From contig JAEWGW010000011.1 of assembly GCA_023388055.1 (NCBI GenBank), positions 1 through 64,000 on the forward strand: a stretch of 64,000 nucleotides of DNA, written 5' to 3'. Shown here one piece after another: positions 41,781-50,659 of this stretch. Position numbers and translations under genes: made by a program. Origin of the DNA: Bacillota bacterium (GTDB lineage Bacteria; Bacillota; Bacilli; Paenibacillales; NBRC-103111). The notes beneath the pieces are model-generated. The model was given only the letters and a program-made list of their open reading frames with translations, was not told where the DNA came from and ran no database searches. Within the stretch, counting starts at the first letter, position 1. Each line of letters opens with the position of its first letter.

Positions 41781-43313
41781 TTATTGCTGGACAGCCAACG
41801 CGCTTAGCTGGTGGAAGGAGTCGCGCAGGGTCGGGTACATGCTGCGGTATAGCTTGTAATAGGCCTCATAGCGGGCGCTATTGTCCGGGTTCGGCTCGGT
41901 TCTATGCTCGACGCGGATCCATTCCTCACACAAGGTGGAGATGTCACGGTTCAGCACACCGGAGGCGGCCATCACGGCTGCGCCGTAAGCCGGGCCGTCT
42001 GTGGAGTTCACCGTCACCACCGGGTAGCCGAAGATGTCGGCGATCATCTGACGCCAGAAGGGGCTTCTTGCGCCACCGCCGTTCACCCGAAGCTCGCTGA
42101 TTTCCACGGAGGATTCCTTCATCAGCTCCAGAGAATCCCGCAGGCCGAAGGTGATGCCTTCCAATACCGCACGGGTCAGATGGGCTTTGGTATGACGCAG
42201 GTTCAGCCCCACGAATGCGCCCCGCGCCCGCGGGTCGGGATGGGGTGTGCGTTCGCCCGTGAGATAGGGCAGGAACAGAAGGCCTTCACTGCCGATAGGG
42301 GCAGTTTCCGCCAGGGCAGTCAGATACTCGTAGGCATCGCGGCCTTCCTTGGCCGCCTTCTCCAGCTCTTCATAGCCGAACTGGTTGCGCCACCATTGGA
42401 AGGAGCCGCCGGCGGAGAGCATAACGCCCATCCGGTGCCACTTGCCAGGTACACCATGGCAGAAGGAGTGGAGGCGGAATTCGCTGTCCATATGGCATTC
42501 CTCGTCATGCACGAAAACCACACCGGAGGTGCCCAAGGCAACGGAAGCAATCCCCTTCTTCACCACGCCTACTCCTACAGCGCCGCAGGCTTGATCGCCG
42601 CCACCGGCCACTACGGGAGTACCGGCAGCCAGGCCTGTAGCTTCAGCCGCCTCCGGCAGTAGATGGCCGGCAACGTCATTGCTTTCATAAAGAGGCGGCA
42701 GCCATTCGAAGGGGATGCCCAGAGCATCGGCCACTTCCTGGGACCAGGCCCGCTTAGCCACATTCAGCAGAAGGGTGCCGCTGGCATCTGCCACATCCAT
42801 CCCCAGCTTGCCTGTCAGATGAAGTCTTACATAGTCCTTGGGCAGTATCAGGTGCCGGGTGCGTTCGAACAGCTCCGGTTCGTTCCGTTTCAGCCAGACC
42901 GCCTTCGGCGCCGTGAAGCCGGTCAGCGCTTTGTTGCCGGTCAGCTCGCCAAGCTTTTGCTTGCCGATGGTTTCTTCAATCCAGGTGCATTCCGCTTCGG
43001 TACGCTGGTCGCACCACAACAGAGCGGGGCGGACCACCTTCAGCTCCTCATCCAGGAAAACGGAGCCGTGCATCTGTCCGGACAAACCGACTCCGGCCAC
43101 TTGCGATGCGGGAATTCCCGTTTTGGCCAGGAGGCCGCGGATACAGGCGGCGGACTGGTTCCACCAATCCTCGGGATGCTGCTCCGCCCAACCGGGATGC
43201 GGCTGCAGGAGCGGGTATTCTTCACTGTGGCTGCCGGCAACAGAGCCGTCCTCGGCCACCAGAATGCACTTGACGGCAGAAGTGCCGAGATCAATGCCCA
43301 AGAAATAATTCAT
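41781..43313 (-). CDS. xylB: Xylulokinase
   Basis: This 510-residue FGGY kinase starts MNYFLGIDLGTSAVKCILVA and has the xylulokinase features GVGLSGQMHGSVFLD and PALLWCDQRT. It also has the FGGY signatures around GFTAPKAVWLKRNEPE and AYGAAVMAASG. It phosphorylates D-xylulose to xylulose 5-phosphate. AAGGAG precedes the ATG. It is divergent from the ROK regulator, with a palindromic operator in its promoter. No xylA is present downstream within the window, which is unusual, as xylA and xylB are usually adjacent. Confidence 0.93.
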   Translation of the reverse strand: MNYFLGIDLGTSAVKCILVAEDGSVAGSHSEEYPLLQPHPGWAEQHPEDWWNQSAACIRGLLAKTGIPASQVAGVGLSGQMHGSVFLDEELKVVRPALLWCDQRTEAECTWIEETIGKQKLGELTGNKALTGFTAPKAVWLKRNEPELFERTRHLILPKDYVRLHLTGKLGMDVADASGTLLLNVAKRAWSQEVADALGIPFEWLPPLYESNDVAGHLLPEAAEATGLAAGTPVVAGGGDQACGAVGVGVVKKGIASVALGTSGVVFVHDEECHMDSEFRLHSFCHGVPGKWHRMGVMLSAGGSFQWWRNQFGYEELEKAAKEGRDAYEYLTALAETAPIGSEGLLFLPYLTGERTPHPDPRARGAFVGLNLRHTKAHLTRAVLEGITFGLRDSLELMKESSVEISELRVNGGGARSPFWRQMIADIFGYPVVTVNSTDGPAYGAAVMAASGVLNRDISTLCEEWIRVEHRTEPNPDNSARYEAYYKLYRSMYPTLRDSFHQLSALAVQQ

Positions 43314-43361
43314 CGTATCGTGCTCCTTGTAGAAATGATGATTTGAGCTTCATTATAACAT

Positions 43362-43382
43362 AGTTTGTTAAATGAATAAACT
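43362..43382. promoter_or_regulatory. Putative XylR operator 1
   Basis: AGTTTGTT, 5 nt, AATAAACT forms an imperfect palindrome like the xyl operator of Bacillus. It lies just upstream of TATAAT of the minus-strand xylB promoter, so a bound repressor would block xylB. Confidence 0.7.
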
Positions 43383-43470
43383 TAGATTTTTAGCGGAAAA
43401 CTTTTTTGAGAGCGCCCCACAAAACCTATTGTATAATCACCCCTGGACTGCTAAAATGGATTCAACAGAT

Positions 43471-43491
43471 ACTTTATTTAGTCAATAAAGA
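43471..43491. promoter_or_regulatory. Putative XylR operator 2
   Basis: ACTTTATT, 5 nt, AATAAAGA has the same 8-5-8 geometry as operator 1 and contains the perfect inverted pair CTTTATT/AATAAAG. It lies 12 nt before the regulator start, downstream of a TATAAT at 43432-43437, suggesting autorepression. Confidence 0.62.
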
Positions 43492-43503
43492 AAGTGGGTG
43501 TCT

Positions 43504-44733
43504 ATGGAAACATTTAATACCGCCAACAAAAGTCTGATCAAGGACATGAACACCTCAACCATTCTTCAGATTGTCCGTACCAAGGGACCGATTTCCCGGG
43601 CGGAAATCTCCAAGCTTACGGGGCTTAACCCCGCTACCGTATCCAGCAATACGGCAGGGCTGATGGAGCTGGGGCTGGTGAGGGAAACCGGGATCGGCGT
43701 GTCCAGCGGAGGGCGGAAGCCGCTCCTGCTGGAGCTGAACCCCGAGGCGTATTATGTGGTCGGTGTGGATATGGGAACCACCGACGTTGCTGTAGGCATT
43801 ACGGATTTGGAAGGACATATCCACTGCAAAAACACGCTACCTTTTGGAGGAGCAGCGGAGCCTGAAGAAATTATGGGCATCATCGGGCAAGCTATCCGTA
43901 ACGTGCTGGACGCTTCGGAAATAGCCGCCGAACGGATTCTCGGCATCGGTATGGGCATTCACGGACTGGTGGACCCGGACCGGGGGATTTCACTTTTTGC
44001 CCCGGCTTTCCAATGGAAGAATGTCGAGGTTGCCCAGCTGTTCAGCGAGCAGTTTGGTCTTCCCGTCTCCATCGACAATGATGCGCGTGCCATGGCTCTG
44101 GGAGAGAAGTGGTTCGGCAAGGCTCAATCCGTCTCCAACTTTTTCTTCCTGAATATTGGAACAGGTATCGGGTCAGGCATCTATCTTAACGGCGAGCTCC
44201 TGAAGGGAGCCCACTTCGGAGCAGGGGAGATCGGGCATATCCGCATCGCCAGCCACCAGGAAAAACCCTGTTTTTGCGGCAAAACAGACTGTTTGTCAAC
44301 TGCAGCCTCCGGTCCTGCACTGGAGGAAATTGCCCGGACCACCATGGCCAGAGGGCAGGCGCCGCTGCTGGCACAGCTCAGTAACGATGAGCCAGATGCC
44401 ATAACAGGCGAACTGATCCATCAGGCCGCCCTGCAGGGCGATGCGTTCTCCATCGGTCTGCTGGATCAGGCGGGCCGGCATATCGGCGGTGCCTTGTCTC
44501 TGGTTATTAATCTGCTGAACCCCGAGATGGTGCTGATCGGCGGCGGGGTCGCCAACGGCGGGGATTTTATTTTTCAAGGCATCAAGGAGGAAGTAGCCAA
44601 CCGGTCCATGCAGCACAATATCGAGCATATCTATATCGGTCCGGCGGGGCTGGGGGATGATTGCGGCATTATTGGCGCCGCCACCCTGATTCTGCGCAGT
44701 GTATTCAGCAATCCCAACCAATACAATACTTAA
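43504..44733 (+). CDS. xylR: ROK-family transcriptional repressor, XylR-like
   Basis: The 409-residue protein begins METFNTANKSLIKDMNTSTI, has an N-terminal winged helix-turn-helix (ISRAEISKLTGLNPATVSSN) and a ROK sugar-binding domain (VGVDMGTTDVAVGI, GMGIHGLVD, FLNIGTGIGSGIYLNG). The zinc motif reads GEIGHI...CFCGKTDCLSTAASG. A GTG two codons upstream is an alternative start. It faces xylB across two operators but runs into galK after only 18 nt, so it may control both xylose and galactose genes. Confidence 0.88.
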   Translation: METFNTANKSLIKDMNTSTILQIVRTKGPISRAEISKLTGLNPATVSSNTAGLMELGLVRETGIGVSSGGRKPLLLELNPEAYYVVGVDMGTTDVAVGITDLEGHIHCKNTLPFGGAAEPEEIMGIIGQAIRNVLDASEIAAERILGIGMGIHGLVDPDRGISLFAPAFQWKNVEVAQLFSEQFGLPVSIDNDARAMALGEKWFGKAQSVSNFFFLNIGTGIGSGIYLNGELLKGAHFGAGEIGHIRIASHQEKPCFCGKTDCLSTAASGPALEEIARTTMARGQAPLLAQLSNDEPDAITGELIHQAALQGDAFSIGLLDQAGRHIGGALSLVINLLNPEMVLIGGGVANGGDFIFQGIKEEVANRSMQHNIEHIYIGPAGLGDDCGIIGAATLILRSVFSNPNQYNT

Positions 44734-44751
44734 TAAAAAGGATGATCATCC

Positions 44752-45930
44752 ATGGCAAATGTGGAGCAATTGAAGCAGCGTTTTGTGGAGCTGCATGGCG
44801 GCAGCGCGGCAGACATCCGGGTGTTCTTCGCCCCCGGCCGGGTTAACCTGATCGGCGAGCATACGGACTACAACGGCGGCTATGTTTTTCCGGCTGCCCT
44901 GACCTTCGGCACCTTCATGCTGATCCGCAAGCGGGAGGACGAGGTGATTCGTCTGGCCTCCACTAACTTTGAGCTGCAGGTGGATTTTAAGCTGAAGGAC
45001 GCTATTTACGAGGAAGCCCATGACTGGGGCAATTATCCCAAGTCCATTCTGGTTCATCTGGCGAGGAGAGGCTTCACCTTCGGTGGCTACGATGTGCTGT
45101 ACCATGGCGAAATCCCCAACGGAGCAGGGCTTTCCTCCTCCGCGTCCATCCATTTGGCTACTGCTATCGGTTTTATGACCATGGAAGGCCATCCCATTGA
45201 CCGGGTTCAGCTGGCTTTGGCAGCCCAAGAGGCCGAAAATCAGTTTATGGGTGTTCAATGCGGCATTATGGACCAGTTCGTCATTGCCAACGGCAAGAAG
45301 GATCATGCGGTGCTTCTCATGTGCAGTACCCTGGAATATCAGCTGGTGCCATTCCAGGCCAAGGGGTACAAAATTGTGGTGGGCAACACCAACAAACGCC
45401 GCGGGCTGGTTGACTCCGAATACAACACCCGCCGCGCCCAATGTGAGCAGGCAGTAATTGACCTGCAGGCTGCATTCCCCGACCTGAAGCTGCTGGGTGA
45501 GCTTACCCTGGAGCAATTTGAGGCCAATGCCCATCTCATTAAGGATGTCATTGTACTGATGCGCGCCCGCCATGTCGTGGAGGAAATCGACCGGGTGCTG
45601 AAATCCGTAGAGGCGCTGAAGGCGAATGACCTGGCACGCTTCGGGGAGCTTATGACCGCTTCGGGTGTTTCTCTGCGGGAGCTGTATGAGGTAACCTGCA
45701 AGGAGCTGGACGTTATGGTGGAGGAAGCTCTCAAGGTTGAAGGTGTGCTGGGCTCACGGATGACTGGTGCAGGCTTCGGCGGCTGTACGGTTTCCCTGGT
45801 CAGCGAGGATAAGGTGGAGGAGTTCATTGAGAAGGTGGGCAAGGCCTACGGCGAACGGACCGACTACAAGGCGGATTTCTACGTAGCGGATATCGGGGAC
45901 GGCGCAAGCGAATACCACCCCCAAAAGTGA
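44752..45930 (+). CDS. galK: Galactokinase
   Basis: This 392-residue GHMP kinase has the galactokinase signature GRVNLIGEHTDYNGG (29-43), the ATP loop IPNGAGLSSSAS (about 120-131) and the C-terminal GSRMTGAGFGGCTVSL. It makes galactose 1-phosphate, the first Leloir step. AAAGGATG precedes the ATG. The last five codons and stop lie inside the 67-bp repeat at 45918, so the C-terminus (SEYHPQK) is partly repeat-encoded. Second gene of the xylR-gal operon. Confidence 0.95.
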   Translation: MANVEQLKQRFVELHGGSAADIRVFFAPGRVNLIGEHTDYNGGYVFPAALTFGTFMLIRKREDEVIRLASTNFELQVDFKLKDAIYEEAHDWGNYPKSILVHLARRGFTFGGYDVLYHGEIPNGAGLSSSASIHLATAIGFMTMEGHPIDRVQLALAAQEAENQFMGVQCGIMDQFVIANGKKDHAVLLMCSTLEYQLVPFQAKGYKIVVGNTNKRRGLVDSEYNTRRAQCEQAVIDLQAAFPDLKLLGELTLEQFEANAHLIKDVIVLMRARHVVEEIDRVLKSVEALKANDLARFGELMTASGVSLRELYEVTCKELDVMVEEALKVEGVLGSRMTGAGFGGCTVSLVSEDKVEEFIEKVGKAYGERTDYKADFYVADIGDGASEYHPQK

Positions 45931-46043
45931 AACGAAGCTCTGAAGCTTAATCCGATTACTTTCGGGGGAGCCCCCAGATAAATGCCCCCAAAAGTGAAGC
46001 GAAGCTCTGAAGCGTAATCCGATTACTTTCGGGGGAGCCCCCA
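45918..46043. repeat. 67-bp tandem repeat between galK and galE
   Basis: Two copies begin with CCCCCAAAAGTGAA at 45918 and 45985, exactly 67 nt apart, each ending ACTTTCGGGGGAGCCCCCA. They differ at three or four positions over the core. Each unit can fold into a stem (CCCCCAAAAGT with ACTTTCGGGGG). Sequences of this style recur in Paenibacillus genomes from memory. The first copy overlaps the galK stop. Confidence 0.9.
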
Positions 46044-46090
46044 ATTATAAAAGCTGTTAAGTTAAATCATATACAAAGGAGTGTTTCCAC

Positions 46091-47077
46091 ATGGCAGTAT
46101 TGGTAACGGGAGGAGCCGGCTATATCGGTTCCCATACAGTGGCAGAGCTGATCAAGGCAGGCGAAGAGGTAGTGATCGTCGATAATTTGTACCAAGGGCA
46201 TAAGGAAGCGGTGCTGGGCGGCAAGCTGTATGTAGGCGACATCCGGGACAAGGATTTTCTGGATACGGTGTTTAAGGAAAATACAATCGACGCTGTGGTT
46301 CACTTTGCCGCCAATTCTCTGGTTGGCGAGAGCATGAAGGCCCCGGCCAAATACTACCACAACAACGTGTACGGTACCCTTTGCCTTTTGGAAAAGATGA
46401 ATGAATACGGTGTAAGCAAAATTGTCTTCTCCTCCACTGCAGCCACTTACGGCGAGCCGGAGAATGTGCCGATTCTGGAATCCGACCGCACCCTCCCCAC
46501 GAATACTTATGGTGAAACCAAGCTGGCGATGGAGAAAATGATGAAATGGTTCGATGTCGCCCATCATGTTAAATATGTGTCCCTGCGTTACTTCAACGCC
46601 TGCGGCGCCCATGAAAGCGGCAAAATTGGGGAGGACCACAATCCGGAAACCCACCTGATTCCGGTGATTCTCGAAGTCCCGCTGGGAAAACGGCCGTTCA
46701 TCTCTGTTTATGGTGATGACTATCCGACAGAGGACGGCACTTGCATCCGTGATTACCTGCATGTCACAGACCTGGCGGATGCCCACCTGAAGGCCGTCAG
46801 CTATCTGCGCAACGGCGGCGAAAGCAATGTGTTCAATCTGGGCAGCGGCACCGGTTATTCCGTCAATGCAGTGATCGAGGCTGCGCGCAAGGCAACCGGA
46901 CACCCTATTCCTGTAAAGGTTGAAGGCCGCCGCGCCGGAGATCCCGCAGTGCTGATCGCCTCCTCCCAAAAGGCCAGAGATGTGCTGGGTTGGGCACCGA
47001 AGTTCGATAATCTGGAATATATCATCGGAACCGCATGGAAATGGCATGAAGCCCATCCGAACGGCTACGCTAAATAA
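46091..47077 (+). CDS. galE: UDP-glucose 4-epimerase
   Basis: The 328-residue short-chain dehydrogenase has the NAD loop GGAGYIGSHT (7-16), catalytic YGETK (Tyr140, Lys144) with upstream SSTAATYGE, and the GalE segments LRYFNACGAHESGKIGEDH and VYGDDYPTEDGTCIRDYLHV. It interconverts UDP-glucose and UDP-galactose. AAAGGAGTG precedes the ATG. It is separated from galK by the tandem repeat and followed by galT after 13 nt. Confidence 0.96.
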   Translation: MAVLVTGGAGYIGSHTVAELIKAGEEVVIVDNLYQGHKEAVLGGKLYVGDIRDKDFLDTVFKENTIDAVVHFAANSLVGESMKAPAKYYHNNVYGTLCLLEKMNEYGVSKIVFSSTAATYGEPENVPILESDRTLPTNTYGETKLAMEKMMKWFDVAHHVKYVSLRYFNACGAHESGKIGEDHNPETHLIPVILEVPLGKRPFISVYGDDYPTEDGTCIRDYLHVTDLADAHLKAVSYLRNGGESNVFNLGSGTGYSVNAVIEAARKATGHPIPVKVEGRRAGDPAVLIASSQKARDVLGWAPKFDNLEYIIGTAWKWHEAHPNGYAK

Positions 47078-47090
47078 GGAGAGAGCATCC

Positions 47091-48647
47091 ATGTCCCACA
47101 ACATTGCGCAGGATATCGCGTTATTGGTCCGTTTTGGAGTTGAAAACGGCATGCTGGGTGAAGGCGACGATATTGTTGCCGTCAACAGCCTTTTGGATCT
47201 GCTTCAGGTGGCGGAGCCCTATGAGGGAGCGCTGCCGGAAGTACGGGAGGAGAGCCCGGTTATTCTCGGCCGGATTCTGGACTATGCCGCAGACAAGGGA
47301 ATACTGCCGGACAATACAACCGGGTACCGGGATTTGCTGGATGCGCGGATTATGGGGCTTCTGATGCCCCGCCAATCTGAGGTAGCCCGGGAGTTCTGGG
47401 AAACTGCCGGCAGCCGTTCGGTGGAGGAGGCGACGGATCGTTTCTACAAGCTGTCCATCGATTCCAACTACATTCGTATGGACCGCATCCGCAAAAACGG
47501 CTATTGGCCTGCGCCCACGGAATATGGCGATCTGGAGATTACCATTAATCTTTCCAAGCCGGAGAAGGACCCCAAGGAAATTGCCGCCGAGCGCGCACTC
47601 CCCCAGAGCAAATATCCCAAGTGTCTGCTTTGTGTGGAGAATGTGGGTTATGCCGGTCGTCTGAATCACCCTGCACGCCAGAACCACCGGGTGATCCCGC
47701 TGAAGCTGGAGGGCAAACCGTGGTATTTGCAATATTCGCCCTATGTGTATTACAACGAGCACTGCATCATTTTTAACGCCGACCACACGCCCATGCAAAT
47801 CTCGGAGCGGACCTTCGTGCGGCTTCTGGACTTTATCGGCCAATTCGGCCATTATTTTATCGGCTCCAATGCGGATCTGCCCATTGTGGGCGGCTCCATT
47901 CTAAGCCATGACCACTTCCAGGGCGGACGGCATGTATTCCCCATGGAAAAAGCTCCTGTGGAGCAAACCTATCAGGCTGAGGCATATCCCGGTGTCAACA
48001 TTGGACGCGTCAAGTGGCCCATGTCCGTGGTCCGCATTTCCGGCCATAACAAGGAGCAGCTGGTGGTGCTGGCCAGCGCCTTGCTTGATGCCTGGCGGGG
48101 CTATACCGACGAGGCTGCAGGGATTTTAGCGGAATCCGCGGGAGAAAATGGGGTGTCTGTGCCCCATAACACCATCACGCCGATTGCCCGCCGCAACAGT
48201 GACGGAGAATTCGAGCTGGACCTGGTGCTCCGTAACAACCGGACCTCCGAGGAGCATCCGATGGGTATTTTCCATCCCCATGCCAACCTGCACCACATCA
48301 AGAAGGAGAACATCGGCTTGATCGAGGTGATGGGGCTTGCCGTTCTTCCGGGCCGGCTGCTTCAAGAGCTTGATGAAATTGCTGGAATTTTAAAAGGAGA
48401 ATGGGGTGCCGATGGCGAATGGAATAAGAATGAGCATCCATTGTCGAAACATGCCGAGTGGATCGGTGAGCTGATCACCCGTTACGGCTCCTCTCTGACC
48501 GAGCAGGAAGCAACGGCTGCCATGCAGCGTGAGGTCGGACTGAAGTTCGCCGCGGTGCTGGCCGATGCCGGTGTTTACAAGCGTACGGAAGCGGGAATGG
48601 ACGCTTATGACCGGTTTATGAAGCACATGGGCTTTCGCAGGGTGTAA
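47091..48647 (+). CDS. galT: UDP-glucose-hexose-1-phosphate uridylyltransferase, class II
   Basis: The 518-residue protein is the long Firmicutes type (class II, GalP_UDP_transf without the HPH motif of class I). Diagnostic segments are CLLCVENVGYAGRLNHPARQ, WYLQYSPYVYYNEHCI and LSHDHFQGGRHVFPME, followed by FHPHANLHHIKKENIGLIEV. It transfers UMP to galactose 1-phosphate. AAGGAGAGAG precedes the ATG at 47091. The open frame extends upstream into galE but that part is not translated as protein. Confidence 0.94.
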   Translation: MSHNIAQDIALLVRFGVENGMLGEGDDIVAVNSLLDLLQVAEPYEGALPEVREESPVILGRILDYAADKGILPDNTTGYRDLLDARIMGLLMPRQSEVAREFWETAGSRSVEEATDRFYKLSIDSNYIRMDRIRKNGYWPAPTEYGDLEITINLSKPEKDPKEIAAERALPQSKYPKCLLCVENVGYAGRLNHPARQNHRVIPLKLEGKPWYLQYSPYVYYNEHCIIFNADHTPMQISERTFVRLLDFIGQFGHYFIGSNADLPIVGGSILSHDHFQGGRHVFPMEKAPVEQTYQAEAYPGVNIGRVKWPMSVVRISGHNKEQLVVLASALLDAWRGYTDEAAGILAESAGENGVSVPHNTITPIARRNSDGEFELDLVLRNNRTSEEHPMGIFHPHANLHHIKKENIGLIEVMGLAVLPGRLLQELDEIAGILKGEWGADGEWNKNEHPLSKHAEWIGELITRYGSSLTEQEATAAMQREVGLKFAAVLADAGVYKRTEAGMDAYDRFMKHMGFRRV

Positions 48648-48679
48648 TTCTCTTTCGCTTAAAAGGAGACAAGAAAAAC

Positions 48680-49597
48680 ATGGCAATTACGGTGAAGACA
48701 ATCACTTACGGCGGGTGGGGCAACTGCGTTGAGATATCCAACGGCATTGTGGATGTGGTCGCGACTGTGGACCTGGGCCCGCGCATTATCCGTTTTGGCT
48801 TTAAGGGACAGGCGAATCTGTTCAAGGAAGACACGGACCGCTCCATCACCAATCCGGTGCAGTACGAGGGCGCTGAGGATACCTGGTTTATTTATGGCGG
48901 ACACCGCCTGTGGACCAGCCCGGAAGTTCATCCCCGCAGCTATTATCCGGACAATGAGCCGGTGGCCTGGCGGGCTACAGAAACAGGCGTGGTGTTGACA
49001 CCTCCTGCTGAGAAGTGGAACAATCTGCAGAAGGAAATGGAAATCTCCATGGACGATAGCGGGGAAGTCACTGTGCATCACCGGATTGCCAATACCGGTG
49101 CATGGACGGTGGAGTTAGCCCCATGGGCGTTGTCCGTTATGGCTAAGGGCGGCACGGCTGTCATTCCCCAGGTCAAACGGGAAACCGGCTTGCTGGGCAA
49201 CCGGATTCTGGCCCTCTGGCCATATAGCCGGATGAATGATCCGCGCGTCACCTGGGGAGAGGATTATACGCTGATCCGCCAGGCGGACGGCCCGACTCCG
49301 TTCAAAATCGGCACGAACAATGAAAACGGCTGGGCGGCTTATTATAATGAAGGCAACCTGTTTGTGAAGTATTACAAGCATCAGCCTGAAGCAGCATATC
49401 CTGACTTCGGCGTTTCCTTCGAGGCATATGTAAACGATCATTTCTTGGAATTGGAGAGCTTGGGCCCGCTGGTGCAGCTTGCTCCCGGGCAAACAACCGC
49501 CCACACTGAAACCTGGAATCTTTTCCGTTCAGTAGAGCTTCCCCTTCAAGAGGAATCCCAGCTGAGCCGGGAAATGAAGCATTTCCTTAAAGGTTAG
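48680..49597 (+). CDS. DUF4380 protein, galactose-mutarotase-like fold
   Basis: The 305-residue protein opens MAITVKTITYGGWGNCVEIS and carries the segments TVDLGPRIIRFGFKGQANLF and YGGHRLWTSPE. These match DUF4380 proteins, whose predicted fold is that of galactose mutarotases. Placed between galT and a sugar-phosphate kinase, it could act as an aldose 1-epimerase or in related sugar handling; activity is unproven. AAAGGAGAC precedes the ATG. The PfkB-type kinase follows after 7 nt. Confidence 0.85.
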   Translation: MAITVKTITYGGWGNCVEISNGIVDVVATVDLGPRIIRFGFKGQANLFKEDTDRSITNPVQYEGAEDTWFIYGGHRLWTSPEVHPRSYYPDNEPVAWRATETGVVLTPPAEKWNNLQKEMEISMDDSGEVTVHHRIANTGAWTVELAPWALSVMAKGGTAVIPQVKRETGLLGNRILALWPYSRMNDPRVTWGEDYTLIRQADGPTPFKIGTNNENGWAAYYNEGNLFVKYYKHQPEAAYPDFGVSFEAYVNDHFLELESLGPLVQLAPGQTTAHTETWNLFRSVELPLQEESQLSREMKHFLKG

Positions 49598-49604
49598 GCT
49601 ATCT

Positions 49605-50537
49605 ATGATTACCACAGTAACCTTAAATGCCACGATGGATAAAACCTGCTTCGTAGGAGATCTGCGGATCGGGATGGTGAACCGGGTTCCCGACATGCGG
49701 TGTTTTCCCGGCGGCAAAGGCATTAACGCAGCACGGGTGGCCCATGATTTGGGCTGCCCTGTTCTGACGACAGGATTTGTAGCCGGGTTTAACGGAGCTT
49801 TTATTGAGACGGAGCTTTCCAGACGGGGGCTCCTTCACGATTTTGTGCGCATAGACGGAGAGTCCAGGGTGAGTCTTAACATTATCGACCGCTTTTCGGG
49901 AAAAACCACGGAGATTCTGGAGCGTGGTCCCCAGATTGGGGCGGATGATGTTTTGGCGATCCGGGACAAGGTTCGGTCGTCGGTGGCTTCCTCCTCGGTG
50001 CTGGCGATTTGCGGCAGTATGCCGGAGGGGACGCCGGTGACGCTGTATGCCGATTTTATTGAAATGGCTCATCAGGAAGGGGTCATCTCGATTCTGGATG
50101 CCAGCGGCGAGGCCCTCTTGGCGGGAATTGAGGCGAGGCCTACCTGCGTGAAGCCTAACCAGGATGAGCTGGCAGCCGTTTTGGGCAGGAGCCCCGAGAG
50201 TGATGAGGATGTGTTTGAAGCGGTCCAGCTTCTAGCGGACAAGGGCATATCCTGTGTGGCAGCGACTTTGGGTGAACGCGGTGCCGTGGTAGGGATAGAC
50301 GGCAAGCTGTTCCGGGTACATGTTCCGGTCCTGAAGGCAGTGAATGTGGTAGGCTGCGGGGATGCTTTTGTTGGCGCCATGTGCGCAGGATATTACCGGA
50401 GAACGCCGGTGGAGGAAATCATCCGGATGGCAGCTGCGACGGGAGCAGCCAATGCCCTCACGGAAGAGGCGGGCGGCGTCAATCTGAACGATATGAGAGC
50501 CTTGCTGGGCGAAATCCGGATTGAACCTCTATCCTGA
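49605..50537 (+). CDS. PfkB-family sugar-phosphate kinase (1-phosphofructokinase/tagatose-6-phosphate kinase type)
   Basis: This 310-residue kinase starts MITTVTLNATMDKTCFVGDL, the LacC/FruK opening. It has the sugar-binding motif FPGGKGINAARVAHDLG, KPNQDEL, and the ATP/anion-hole motif NVVGCGDAFVGAMC, with the catalytic Asp in GCGDAF. As the last gene of a galactose operon it may phosphorylate tagatose 6-phosphate or another sugar phosphate. A Leloir operon does not need it, so the substrate is open. Confidence 0.88.
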   Translation: MITTVTLNATMDKTCFVGDLRIGMVNRVPDMRCFPGGKGINAARVAHDLGCPVLTTGFVAGFNGAFIETELSRRGLLHDFVRIDGESRVSLNIIDRFSGKTTEILERGPQIGADDVLAIRDKVRSSVASSSVLAICGSMPEGTPVTLYADFIEMAHQEGVISILDASGEALLAGIEARPTCVKPNQDELAAVLGRSPESDEDVFEAVQLLADKGISCVAATLGERGAVVGIDGKLFRVHVPVLKAVNVVGCGDAFVGAMCAGYYRRTPVEEIIRMAAATGAANALTEEAGGVNLNDMRALLGEIRIEPLS

Positions 50538-50659
50538 CACCGGTTTTCATAAGCATTTTCAATCACCTCTTTTGCTGTGTCCAAAAGAGTGGTAATATAG
50601 AAAGGTCAGAACTCCAGGAAATTGCTTCATTCCGATTTACCAAAAGGGGGATTCGCGTT

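Noticed and set aside
45754..46044. 96-codon minus-strand ORF across the 67-bp repeats
   Set aside because: It is produced by the tandem repeat itself (repeated residues) and has no ribosome site.
46067..47185. 372-codon frame antisense to galE
   Set aside because: Lies entirely opposite a complete GalE with all catalytic motifs.
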